NCBI GenBank assembly: GCA_027575765.1
Contig: JANBPT010000480.1
Location: 1-34,032, forward strand
Direction: 5' to 3'
From: Tieghemiomyces parasiticus
Lineage: Eukaryota > Kickxellomycota > Dimargaritomycetes > Dimargaritales > Dimargaritaceae
DNA length: 34,032 nt
Positions 9,470 through 20,057 of the stretch are shown here, piece after piece. The stretch's first letter is position 1. Each line of letters begins with the position of its first letter. The translations under genes and the position numbers were made by a program. The notes under the pieces are model-generated. The model ran no database searches. It was not told the DNA's origin and saw nothing but the letters and a program-made list of their open reading frames with translations.

Positions 9470-10606
9470 ATGTCAGCCCGAAATGGGCCCTTTACCAAAA
9501 CACTCGGAGCCATGGATGATAATGGGCATAGGTTAGCGAGAATACGCAAATCATTGGCAAGTATAAATAGGTGGGCTATCGCCAGCTTCTCGTGCAACTC
9601 AGAACCACCACCATACTTCAGCCGCACCCTACGTAAATTAGAATTACGTCCCAATTTCCCCCAAAGCTGTACTTTTTTTTTCCACCCATCTTCTTCCATC
9701 ACGGAATCACGTACCTCCCAAGGCTTCATGATGGCACTCTCGGCCCGTCGTCTAATTCAAGCCCACCCTTCGTCAGCGTTTAGGCCAAGTCATAGCTATC
9801 CGCGCCTTGACGTTACCGGAACGCCCTTCCACCTTCCTATGGTTATGGCTTTTTGGGTGCGAATTTACGCTGCGAAAGGGGCATTAATCCCTGACAAGAC
9901 AGCTGTATTTCATCACAAAGCAACGATGGGTGCCAGCTCCACTGCCGCAACGTGGGGTGGCCAAGAAAATGCTGACCGACCCATAAAGCGCGAGTCTAGC
10001 GACTGCCTGGTTGATCACCACCCTATGACCAAGAAGTGCAGATACCAGTTGCGACCTCAATATTCGCCTATCCATCTCCCACCTGTGGAGCCACCCAGAC
10101 CCAACCGAAGGCCCCAGACCCTCCTTTCGCCGCTGCCACCGGGGGCGATAGCGGCGCCACCCTCTCAACTCAGCATAGCCCAGTTTCCGGAGACCCATTG
10201 GGTCTACCCTTTGGTGATTGGACTACTTGGTCTCCATTGTACCGACGTCCTTGTTGGCATAGCGGATAAGAGCTGTCTGATCCTAAGGGTTGGCGTTGTA
10301 CCCAAAAAGTGTAATGAGTCCCCATTCGTTCACCATGAACATTACAACGGGGCGGGTGATAGGGACACACTATTAGGAAGTAGCGACAGTGAAGGTCAGC
10401 AAGCTAGGCTTACTTGTCACCACCAATGCCGCCTTGTGCGTTCCTCAGAGCAACAGGCTGCTCGGAACCCCAAAACAATTATGCTATGGCTGAGGTTCTC
10501 CAATCCTATTAACCATACGGCCACCACCATTATCGCTCAGGCCGGACGAATCTTTGTTATGGTGCCGAAGGTTGTCCCATGCAAACCCACAGCCTTCGAG
10601 CATTGA
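9470..10606 (+). CDS. Orphan open reading frame, status uncertain; start possibly 9728
   Basis: The frame is open for 378 codons, longer than expected by chance in this composition, yet no family was recognised and third positions are not GC-rich as in the firm genes. A perfect TATAAATA sits inside it at 9562-9569 and is followed by a pyrimidine-rich stretch. This makes the ATG at 9728 (166 bases downstream) a better start and leaves a 293-residue product. That product begins MMALSARRLIQAHPSSAFRP, basic and Ser/Ala-rich without acids, like a mitochondrial presequence. The middle is Pro-rich (about residues 115-155), with one hydrophobic stretch (VYPLVIGLLGL). A second frame at 10036-10269 is also protein-like, so a frameshift or intron is possible. 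It may be a lineage-specific gene, a decaying gene, or chance. A 156-codon frame on the other strand at 9259-9729 overlaps its beginning. Confidence 0.33.
   Translation: MSARNGPFTKTLGAMDDNGHRLARIRKSLASINRWAIASFSCNSEPPPYFSRTLRKLELRPNFPQSCTFFFHPSSSITESRTSQGFMMALSARRLIQAHPSSAFRPSHSYPRLDVTGTPFHLPMVMAFWVRIYAAKGALIPDKTAVFHHKATMGASSTAATWGGQENADRPIKRESSDCLVDHHPMTKKCRYQLRPQYSPIHLPPVEPPRPNRRPQTLLSPLPPGAIAAPPSQLSIAQFPETHWVYPLVIGLLGLHCTDVLVGIADKSCLILRVGVVPKKCNESPFVHHEHYNGAGDRDTLLGSSDSEGQQARLTCHHQCRLVRSSEQQAARNPKTIMLWLRFSNPINHTATTIIAQAGRIFVMVPKVVPCKPTAFEH
9562..9569 (+). promoter_or_regulatory. TATA box (TATAAATA)
   Basis: TATAAATA followed by GG lies 166 bases before the ATG at 9728, with pyrimidine-rich DNA including a run of T at 9670-9680 in between. 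The spacing resembles the other TATA-ATG pairs in the window (139 and about 170 bases). It supports transcription here, but only if the downstream frame is a real gene. Confidence 0.4.
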
Positions 10607-11025
10607 TCAGTGGATGTTCAATACGTTATCTTTGATGGTGCCATTCGAGTAAGAGATTAGGAATCTATACTGCGGTGTGTCCACAGTGACTGTTACTTTC
10701 GTGATGCGGACTGGTTATATGGCCTATGCATTAACATCCCAGTGAAGCAGGCTACCACTATCCAGACTTCTTGGACGCCGCTCAGCACTCTAGGACTTTA
10801 CTGATAGATCCCTTATTTTAACCAGCCCTACTAGTAAATCATCCTTAGTTTGATTATTTCATCAAAGGTCTACATAGATACCACAAGGAACTATAAAAAA
10901 GAAAACAGCGGTGACTTTTAAATATGGACATGGCACTGGTAGAACTTCAGATTGATAACCGGGTGGTTATTTTGAAAGAAAAAAAACAACTAAATCACGG
11001 GAGGGAGATAAACAATAGCAGCCAG
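10607..11025. other. Intergenic, with 3' flank of the aminotransferase gene
   Basis: No gene was recognised. The stretch next to 11025 holds the 3' UTR of the minus-strand aminotransferase, including a T-rich run on that strand (plus 10976-10987). No perfect AATAAA for that gene was seen. Confidence 0.45.
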
Positions 11026-12381
11026 TTACACCTGATAGTACTTGGCGCAGAACTGCGCGATACGGCGGCAGGCCTCTTCCAGTTTATCCTTGGGCGGGGC
11101 CAAAACAATCCGGAAGTAATTGGGGTAATCAAAACACTGACCAGGCAGGACCTCGACGCGCTGTTCCAAGATGAGCCGGGTGGCGAACTCGACGTCATCT
11201 CGAATGCCTGTAAAGTCCTGAATATGAATGCCAACCATCATGTACATGGCGCCCTGGGGCACGATGACCTGGAGCCCGGGGATCTGAGACAAAAGTCGCT
11301 GGGCCAACCGGGCGTGCTGGGCGAGCTGGGCGGTGGTATCGGCGTAGAAGCTAGCCGGCACGTTCTGAAAGATGTCCGGGAGGGCGGCCTGGATGAGGGT
11401 GTTGGGCCCCAGGAGGGTGGTGGTGAGGTCCAGAAGGCCCTGTCGGACGTTGCTAAATAGGTTCCGCTGGTCGTGAATCAGAATCCAGCCGATGCGCCAG
11501 CCCGGGACGAGCCACTGCTTGGCAAGCCCACCGACGGTGAGGATGGGAACGGTGGCAGTGAGAGTGGCTAAGGGGTGGAATTTCGGCGAGATTCCGCTAA
11601 TGTCGTGGCTGCCCTCGTCGTCACTCTCGGCTGCATCGCTGGTCCCAAACACCATGTCACCATAGATTTCGTCAGCAATGACGGGCAGCTGGCGAGCTTC
11701 GCACACGGCCAGGATATCTTGCAGGTGGGTCTTGGTAAATACCGAGCCGCAGGGGTTGGACGGGTTATTGATGATAGCGACGGCGGTCCGGTCGTCCACG
11801 AGGGAGCTGAACGCCTCGATATCAATTTCCCAGTTCCGCTCTGGCAGGAGCGGATACTCGCGGACTTCAACCCCACGGGCAACGGCCAACATCTTGTAGA
11901 GGGAGAACCCCGGACGCGGAATCAGGATGTTCTGCCCGGCCTCGGCGAGACACATGAGAGCTATTTCGAGGGCGCCGGAGCATGCGCTGGTCAAAATAAC
12001 GTCACCAGCAGTAAGTGGGGCGGCCGGGGTGGTACAGTGACGGGCCACGGCCTCTCGGGCCGCGAGGAGACCATAGGAGGGGCCGTAGCCGTTCGCGCCG
12101 AAACTGTCCAGTTGCTTCCGGACCGCATTGTTGACTTCTGGGTGGGTCTTGAAATTGCCAAACACGGTGGGGTCCCCGATGGAGAGACTGATGGGTTCGT
12201 TGGTCGATAGGGCGACGCCGTCGCTCGCGTTCTGGTGGTCCTTGACCAGCTTGTGTAGTCGCTCAATGACTTGCCTAATGGGGTTGACAGTGCTGCGCGC
12301 GACGGTGGAAACCGGCACAGTCGACCAGGTCTTGGCAGGAGGTTGGGTCGCCTGGACAGGGGTGGTCGCACTGACGGTCAT
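11026..12381 (-). CDS. TAT: Tyrosine aminotransferase (class I/II PLP-dependent)
   Basis: The 451-residue protein transfers the amino group of tyrosine to 2-oxoglutarate, the first step of tyrosine breakdown to homogentisate. It matches the tyrosine aminotransferase family along its length. NEPISLSIGDPTVFGNF is at 61-77 and the YGPSYGLLAAREAVA cofactor-pocket segment near 99-113. NNPSNPCGSVF (205-215) holds the cofactor-contacting Asn, and ADEIYGDMVF (236-245) the Asp that binds the pyridine nitrogen. The Schiff-base Lys is K288 in GGLAKQWLVPGWRIGWI, and the carboxylate-binding Arg lies in NYFRIVLAPP near 424. The gene is intronless and complete, from ATG 12379-12381 to TAA 11026-11028. An acidic, Ser-rich insert of about 20 residues (247-266) lies just before the PLP-lysine strand and is absent from the animal enzyme as I recall it. 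The N-terminus has no acidic residue for its first 39 residues but is not a clear targeting signal, so the enzyme is probably cytosolic. Confidence 0.95.
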   Translation of the reverse strand: MTVSATTPVQATQPPAKTWSTVPVSTVARSTVNPIRQVIERLHKLVKDHQNASDGVALSTNEPISLSIGDPTVFGNFKTHPEVNNAVRKQLDSFGANGYGPSYGLLAAREAVARHCTTPAAPLTAGDVILTSACSGALEIALMCLAEAGQNILIPRPGFSLYKMLAVARGVEVREYPLLPERNWEIDIEAFSSLVDDRTAVAIINNPSNPCGSVFTKTHLQDILAVCEARQLPVIADEIYGDMVFGTSDAAESDDEGSHDISGISPKFHPLATLTATVPILTVGGLAKQWLVPGWRIGWILIHDQRNLFSNVRQGLLDLTTTLLGPNTLIQAALPDIFQNVPASFYADTTAQLAQHARLAQRLLSQIPGLQVIVPQGAMYMMVGIHIQDFTGIRDDVEFATRLILEQRVEVLPGQCFDYPNYFRIVLAPPKDKLEEACRRIAQFCAKYYQV

Positions 12382-12565
12382 GGTATGTATAATTGGCGGG
12401 GAAAGAGACGGTGAGCGGGCGGGCGGGAGAGTACGTCGGAGTCAGGGCAATAAGCAACTGGTGGGAAGGAGTTGACACAGCTAGAAAGATGAGGTTGGGC
12501 TGGAAAGTGTTTCGAAAATAAAGATATGCAGAGTTAGGAATGATTAGGCGTAAGGACGAGGGGGA

Positions 12566-12572
12566 TATAAGA
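12566..12572 (-). promoter_or_regulatory. Possible TATA element of the aminotransferase gene
   Basis: The minus strand reads CTTATATCC here, about 185 bases upstream of the ATG, within DNA that is pyrimidine-rich on the coding strand. The core CTTATAT also occurs upstream of the TPI gene. Assignment rests on position and similarity only. Confidence 0.3.
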
Positions 12573-12619
12573 TCAGGCGGAGTGGCGGAAAGAGCGGGGT
12601 ATTTAATCACTGTCGGCAT

Positions 12620-15125
12620 CTAAGCTATTATCAGGGGCTGACCAGAGATGCGCCGTCATGGAGCTGAGCCAATCCTCACACTCATTGTGACTCGGGTCGA
12701 GTGCAAGAGCGTAGTGATTCACTACGGCACCTCCACACGATGACTGGAGCACAGTGCCGATGGCTCCTTACCCCCCCCCCCCACCATCGACATAAAATTA
12801 CATCCCACACTTTGCGGGTGCCACGCTGAGTGGACCAGGTACACTCCAGTGTGAATGTCGGGAATAGTGTGGTGAGCACATAAAGTGCCATGTCGGCATC
12901 TCTACCGAGCATGTTCTATAGCAAACCATCCGGTTTCATAGGTACGAGAGGGTGGGCTGGCTTACCAGTGTTGGGTGCAGTGGGGCTGGCGTCGTAATGG
13001 TGAAGGATAGGGGGGGATTGAGAATTAGGTACCAAAGTTTAAGTGTGCTACGGCAGAGAACGCAAAAGGTGTCAGTCACAAATGGCAAAAAAAAGGAATT
13101 AAGTGTCGCATGGGTCATGGATGGCCAGGGAGTGGTTACTTTATAGGCGGGTTGGGGAGAGGGGAAGGCCGTGGTTGCGTTAGGCAACGTGACTGGCGGT
13201 GCCAATTATTGCCCCGGCTTACTCGACCAACGACCGCACCGCCGCTATCCCTTCTCTTCCAACGCCCGCCAGTCACTGACCTGCCCCGCGCGTTCATTCG
13301 ACCGGCTTTTCGTACCCCTCTCGCCATGGCCAACCCCCTTTATCTTATTATCCTACGCTCTCTCGCTTGGCCACGTATTGTCATTTCCCCGAATCTGTCA
13401 CTATAAATTAGAATCCAAAAACTGGAGTAGCTCTGGGTACCAAGCAAGGAATTGAGGTACTTTCGATAAGCCGCAAAGCGGCCCCTTACATCTCACCAGC
13501 CGTGCCCTCCAGAGATGTGTTGTGCAGGGCATGCTAAAATGGAGGGGCGGCCCGCCGATAATCTGACGACGAAGGGATTGACGCGACCGCCGGTCACTGA
13601 CGGGGCAGACAGGTGGCCACCTCCTCAATTCCTATGTTTCCTCCCCCCCCCCCACCTTTTCACAGGGAGACCAGCGACTTTCGCTATCGATTGAGATAGA
13701 TCCCAGATACGCCCTTTCCTTGCGCCCCTCGCAGATAGCAACTGCCCCTCGTGTCCATAAAGTGTGCTATACTGGCCGCTGTTTCCCGGGTTAGGGACCA
13801 AAGCCTCCTGCAGGTTAGTAATAACCCGAGTCAAGGGAGAAAAAAACGGATCGAGCAGGATTAGGCTGAACTCGGCGGCGGCCAGATAATGACGGGCACT
13901 GGTACTACAAGTAACTGCGCAGCGGATAAGTGGATGAAGATTAATGAGCACGGGTGCTGGCGATTGAGATGTGTCGGGTGAGGAAGCCCTGACTCCAACA
14001 ACTGGCCGGTCACCGTGAGCGAGGCCAGCGCTGCTGTCATGGCTGCTAGGGTAAGTTCTGAGGCGATGGTTGGTGGTCCCGACTAGTAGCTGAAGTCTGT
14101 CAGGGGTTGAGTCAGTGCGTCTCCGACCCATCGTTGCTCGATAGGCCTGCTGTTTAACTGATAAAGGGCCCTTGTAGGGAGCTGAGGCTGTATATTTTCC
14201 GTGAAAGGAGCCGACGAGATTTATTCATAGAGGACTGAATTCGGCAGCAACACCCCCAATGGCTAGGCAGAAATCGGTCCGACTTTGGCGAATGGATTTA
14301 ACAAAGGTGGTTTCTGACAAACTCACGCCCATATTAGGCTGCAACCTATGATAATAAAGGCGAATCCTGTGTCGGCAGGTTGGCCAGTCAACTAGAGGCC
14401 TCTTCGATATATATTTTTTAGGATTAGCGCTGTGTGTCAGGTTGCAGAACAGGGTAAGGATTGCCACCCTCCCTCCAATAGACGAAACAGTGGAGGTGCA
14501 GTGGGACTCCACATCGCTAACTCGGGGATACGGAAGGGCAGTCACAACCATCCCAGGCCCTCAAATCGGAATTATGGAGGTCTGAGATTGCCAATGGGGA
14601 AAGCGGGATATTCCGAAGTCCGCTAGGCCTGTTCAGCAGTAGGGTGCAGCAGTTCACCGTGGGGCCGTGGGACCAGCCCACCCCCTTTCTCCCACATCGG
14701 TTCGAAGCGATGTGGCAATACGCTAGCCGATATGTAGGGACATCAGCGCGGTTTAGCAAGTCAGTGGTCAGAAACGAACCGGCAGACGGATCGGCCCCGG
14801 GGCAGACGTGGTTGATTGGAAGTATAGATAAGCAAAATGGCCCCACAATGGACATGGTAGTTGAGCCGTCTGTACCCAGCCTTTTACATAGACGGCGCAC
14901 AGGTCTCAGATGGAGATATAGGGAGGATTAGGCATGTCGGATCGATATGAATAAAATTTACTGGGGAGCGACATATATGATAGCTAATATCATCACACGA
15001 ATGACTAAAGAAAATTCCCATATCACTACGGGGCTGGCTTCTAGGTCGGCGCATAAACATCCTCCATTATTCTCGGCTCGGTCGCAGACCTCCAAGCATG
15101 CACAGCATTATGCTTGAGAAATGAT
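12620..15125. other. 2.5-kb interval without a supported gene
   Basis: The interval holds poly-C runs at about 12771-12782 and 13643-13653, an inverted repeat at 14692-14715, and two modest open frames: 168 codons on the minus strand at 13625-14131, and 95 codons on the plus strand at 14644-14931. Neither has a recognisable domain or GC-rich third positions, and the minus-strand frame overlaps a poly-C tract. I do not call them genes. Confidence 0.45.
14692..14715. repeat. Perfect 8-bp inverted repeat with 8-base loop
   Basis: CCACATCG and its exact complement CGATGTGG flank GTTCGAAG, whose own core TTCGAA is a palindrome. It could fold as a hairpin or be a dimer-bound site. No flanking gene start explains it, and chance is likely at this length. 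Confidence 0.5.
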
Positions 15126-16502
15126 CTACAAAGTAGGCCCATTACGACCTCGAGTTCCAACCGGCCTGGTCGTGTGGGCGATGTAGCTCGGATTCTGGCG
15201 ATAGGGTTGTGGAAGTGTTGACCGGCGCCGGAGGAAATGGGACCCATCAAACAGACCGGAGTGCAGCCATTTGAGGAGCGGCTTGCCTCCGTGGTCCTGG
15301 GGAGCAAAACCCAAACTCACCTCCATAGTATCTTGACTAAGCACCCCGGCGTTCTCGAGGGGGGGCGGGTGGTAATGCATTGGAGAAACCGTGGACGACT
15401 CGACCTCAGGTTCAGCAACCAGCTGGGCATCTTCAGTGGCGGTGCTGGGAATCAATGGGTCTTCAGCGGAAGCCACGTAATCCATAGCCGGCTCTACCGT
15501 TGGCGAGAAGCGGACGGGGGAAGTCATGGGCATCGAATCGGTTGTTTCGGCGCCACGTTCATCATCTGCTTCGACCGCGGCTGGTGTCTGGAATGTCCCC
15601 CGCTGAGCTTTGTTCTCCTGTGACTGCTGAGGGCGGTTATGGTGAAATGAGGTCATGTGATTTAAAGGGGGAGGCCGGGACAATGGTAAATTGGCCCGAT
15701 CTCCTTCCTGGGATACCCTGCCAGGGACTTCAGGCGCGGGCGCACCCGACAGCGTAAGGGGTGCCTCAGACTCGCTCTGGATGACTGACAGGCCGGTCGT
15801 AGGCGGTGCGGGCTCTGGACTGGGTTCAGCCGCCGGTTGGACATGCAGAGGGGTGGTCGTCGGCGGGGCGGGCTCTGGACTGGGTTCAGGCACCGGTTGG
15901 ACATGCAGAGGGGTACTCGTGGGCATGTCGTCCGAGGATAAGCTGCCTGAATTCTCATCCTGGATACGCGCCAGCAATTCAGGCTCAATATCGGCCGCAG
16001 TGGGACACACAGGGGCGTCGGCGGGTTGGAGTCGCGACACCGACCCGGTATTTGCTGCCTTATATTGGGAATGCGGCCGAGCGAACACCTGGGTCCAGTA
16101 GTCTTCCTTCCGCGCGGCGCCAAAATGAGTGTAGCCCGGGTCGAGGATATTGGCGCGGTGACCTGGCGAGTTCATCCAGCCGATCATGGCGCGATCTTCG
16201 TCAGGGTAACCTTCGGCGACATTCTCAGCCACGGTGCTCCAGTCGAACCCGTTCTGGTGGACACGGTCGCCAACTCCACCAGCATCGTCGTCGTGCGTCA
16301 TCACCCCCACGCGGGACTGGTAACGCGAGTGACCCGTAGCCACGTCCATGAGACTGGCGTCTATCCGGAGTGGCTGCAGGCCACGTTGGGTGCGTTCCTG
16401 ATTGACCAGGCAGGCCATCTTGAGCATATTAAGACGCTCCGCCTGCCCCTTGCCAATGAGCCAAGGGATGATGGCGACAAGCAAGGTTAGGCCAACCCTC
16501 AT
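15126..16502 (-). CDS. Secreted CAP/SCP (PR-1, YkwD-like) protein with proline-rich tail
   Basis: The protein (458 residues as one open frame) begins with a signal peptide (MRVGLTLLVAIIPWLIGKGQ, cleavage after about residue 21). Residues 26-144 form a CAP domain: MLKMACLVNQERTQRGLQPL, ATGHSRYQ, H70, the AENVAEGY motif with E93, WMNSPGHRANIL with H115, and YWTQVFA at 135-141. The two His and the Glu are the conserved cavity residues of the family. CAP proteins bind sterols, lipids or act extracellularly; the substrate cannot be told here. Residues 195-236 carry 20-residue TTPLHVQPxPEPSPEPAPPT repeats, and the remaining tail is low-complexity, Pro/Ser/Glu-rich, probably an extended wall-spanning stalk. 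A consensus donor GTGAGT at 15320-15315 follows residue M-E near 394, so the last ~64 residues may be partly intron; I could not settle the acceptor. A TATA box lies about 170 bases upstream. Confidence 0.88.
   Translation of the reverse strand: MRVGLTLLVAIIPWLIGKGQAERLNMLKMACLVNQERTQRGLQPLRIDASLMDVATGHSRYQSRVGVMTHDDDAGGVGDRVHQNGFDWSTVAENVAEGYPDEDRAMIGWMNSPGHRANILDPGYTHFGAARKEDYWTQVFARPHSQYKAANTGSVSRLQPADAPVCPTAADIEPELLARIQDENSGSLSSDDMPTSTPLHVQPVPEPSPEPAPPTTTPLHVQPAAEPSPEPAPPTTGLSVIQSESEAPLTLSGAPAPEVPGRVSQEGDRANLPLSRPPPLNHMTSFHHNRPQQSQENKAQRGTFQTPAAVEADDERGAETTDSMPMTSPVRFSPTVEPAMDYVASAEDPLIPSTATEDAQLVAEPEVESSTVSPMHYHPPPLENAGVLSQDTMEVSLGFAPQDHGGKPLLKWLHSGLFDGSHFLRRRSTLPQPYRQNPSYIAHTTRPVGTRGRNGPTL
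15794..15913 (-). repeat. Two tandem 60-bp repeats in the CAP gene stalk
   Basis: Two copies with an exact 60-base period encode 20-residue Pro/Glu-rich units (PLHVQP followed by EPSPEPAPPT). They differ at only a few bases and keep the reading frame, which points to a recent in-frame duplication. Confidence 0.9.
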
Positions 16503-16668
16503 TGTGCCTATGTGTTCCGTGTGGTGGATGGGGTACGAGTGACTGGGCGGCTTAGTTAGTGGCTAAAACGAGCGTGTTGACCGGTATGTGAAGATAGTGG
16601 GGCAATGCCAGCATTGCTGATCCAATGTCATTGAACTGTGGGGAGTCAACCGTACCCGGATCTTGGTC

Positions 16669-16676
16669 CTTATATA
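16669..16676 (-). promoter_or_regulatory. TATA box of the CAP protein gene
   Basis: The minus strand reads TATATAAG, followed by GACC, about 170 bases upstream of the ATG at 16502. The intervening DNA is pyrimidine-rich on the coding strand, as for other genes of the window. Confidence 0.6.
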
Positions 16677-16749
16677 CTTCTTTCCCTTAATTATCTCCGC
16701 ATCGTGACGCAGCCTGGCGAGCATTGCCGTCGCGCGCGATGGTGGAATG

Positions 16750-17920
16750 CTAACAAAGAGTCAGTACGATGAATGCAGCCTCCTTTAATGTATGTTCATT
16801 CCAAATGACGCGTGAAGAGTGAGTAGTCTACCCAAAATTAACGGTGCAATGGAATCAGAAAGGGTACATGGTTAACAGTCAGCCAATCTAGTACCAGACC
16901 CTGAGATTGGTAATTGTGTGTCGCAGGGTCCACTGCCAACCGATTGAACTGTTTCTGAAGGGTTGGACTGAATAATGGCAACATCGTCCAGGGTAACTCG
17001 CCAGGGGACCTTGCTAACTAATAACCAGCGAGGACGATGGTCGGCAGCTCTGATGCCCGGAGTGTGTGGCAGATTCCTTCTGCTCATCAGCCCAGTGTTG
17101 CTAGTGATAGCATCGATCCCGCTTGCCGGAAACGAACCATGTGTTGGCTTAGAAGGCTCGGGTAGCACTCTTCCCGTCCGAGCTTTTTATAAGACGACAT
17201 TAAAACGGCTAGATTACAACAGCTTTGCTGCTTAATCCACGAGAACAGCCTAGCCACCGCCGCCCGCTTCAGTCACATCGGCCTGCCGGGTTTCCTGCTT
17301 CGCCGGTCTCTAACCAGTCGGGAATGGAGTCGGCTATAGGTAGCAACTGGTCTGGAGATATTATATGTTCGTGACCATGTATTATCTCCCCCAGTAATTC
17401 TTCTGCTGGGCGTTAGTACCTTTGCTAATTTGTCGCCTGGCTGTTGCGTCTCGTAGACCTGCGCTGTATCGATAGTCGGAGCTATCCGTTCCCCCATGCT
17501 AACTGATAAATCTAGACCGCACGCAGCCGCATTGATCCGCCGGGCGTAAACGGGATATCAGGTTACACGCTAGCGCGGAAGCGAGAACGCGTGGCAGCTT
17601 ATGTTAGTCCTTCCGAACCTACTGACCACTAGTGGCGCAGACAACATCGAAACGTGCGGCACCTAGCCTAGGAGCTGGGTGGGGGGCTGCCGTGGCGCAT
17701 ACCCTCAGTGATCCGCCCCCTTCTCATCACCCGCCCCAACCGTCCCACTTGACGTAACTCCTTGTCCCATACCAACTACCCATACCGGCTACGCCGCAGG
17801 GTCGGCTCTCCTTACGTTAGTAGAGGGGAGGGACCATCGAGACTACACCTGAGACGCTCGACCCTGAGTGCCCCAGCCCGTACGTCACGCTCACCGAAAC
17901 CTTTAACTTGGGGAAGCGCT
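16750..17920. other. Intergenic interval between divergent CAP and TPI genes
   Basis: Open frames up to about 98 codons occur on both strands at 16872-17235 but resemble no family and shadow each other. From about 17690 to the TPI start the plus strand is strongly pyrimidine-rich and is probably TPI promoter DNA. Confidence 0.45.
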
Positions 17921-17924
17921 GCCC

Positions 17925-17932
17925 TTATATGA
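17925..17932 (+). promoter_or_regulatory. Likely TATA element of the TPI gene
   Basis: CTTATATGA lies about 120 bases before the TPI ATG at 18047 and is followed by an uninterrupted pyrimidine-rich leader, a layout typical of strongly expressed fungal glycolytic genes. Confidence 0.45.
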
Positions 17933-18046
17933 CCTTCCTCACCCAGCTTACTTAACTAGTTTTCCAGCATTTGTTAATCTATTCATTCTTACCGCCTCTT
18001 TACCCACCCTCTTCCTAAACTCCACCCCTCCAACCCGATCAGCATC

Positions 18047-19356
<1,310 letters not shown>

Positions 19357-20057
19357 GGAGTCATACGTTTTTTTCGGGGGTATGTATCCCACCCTAATGA
19401 GTGACTCAGTACTTGGTTAGCGTTACCCAGTTGGCTAAACCCCTTACTTGTTGAAATTCTGCAACCATAAAATGCGGGGCCCTTCACGGCCCATTGTGTT
19501 AATTGATTTTGGCAACAGGAGCATTCACAACCATGGTTCACCAAGAGCAAGGGGGGGAGTATAAGATGCGCGTAGCATAGAAGTAATTGACAACCGTTCA
19601 AATGGCCGCGGAGCGTAAATATTTTGATGGCTGGTTAGACTGGCCATAGTTTTTCACTGGTTGGCGAGAGGTCCTTTACTTCAGCCACGGTACTGACCTG
19701 GCCTCCCAGCCACCGGCCTGGTTAGATTTCAAACCCACAGCTGGCCACGATTGCCACGGTAGTTTCTCGCAGTTACGTCGAGTTGGATGTCAGGGTAGGC
19801 ACATCTCATTCCGTTTCCGATTCTGCCACACCGTGCCGCAGCCATAGATGCCTACTAAACCCTTTTAACGGTTTGCTCACTTAATTTTTTTAGCACTACT
19901 GTGCTCCGTTAGCCATACCACACTGCCTTCTAGCGTTTCGAATCCACCCTGAAACACCTGGATTCCTACACAAGCCCACACGCGTACACGCACCCCGCTT
20001 TACCCTGATTGCCCCGTCCGGACGATTGCCCATAGGTCTTCTTCCCGCACTTTTGTC
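19357..20057. other. TPI 3' flank and MSH1 upstream region
   Basis: No gene was recognised. A run of T at 19369-19375 follows the TPI stop. The 19680-20057 part is pyrimidine-rich on the plus strand, in keeping with a promoter or leader for MSH1. No clear TATA box was seen for MSH1. Confidence 0.45.

Noticed and set aside
10924..12210. Open frames of 178 and 211 codons opposite the tyrosine aminotransferase
   Set aside because: They are antisense shadows of a GC-rich third-position gene whose sense protein is full-length and conserved.
13625..14131. 168-codon minus-strand frame
   Set aside because: No domain, neutral codon use, overlap with a poly-C tract, and no promoter or splice evidence.
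15297..15320. A 24-base intron in the CAP gene from GTGAGT to CCCCAG
   Set aside because: It is far shorter than the smallest supported intron here (45 bases); the in-frame sequence may simply be coding, or a longer intron may be used.
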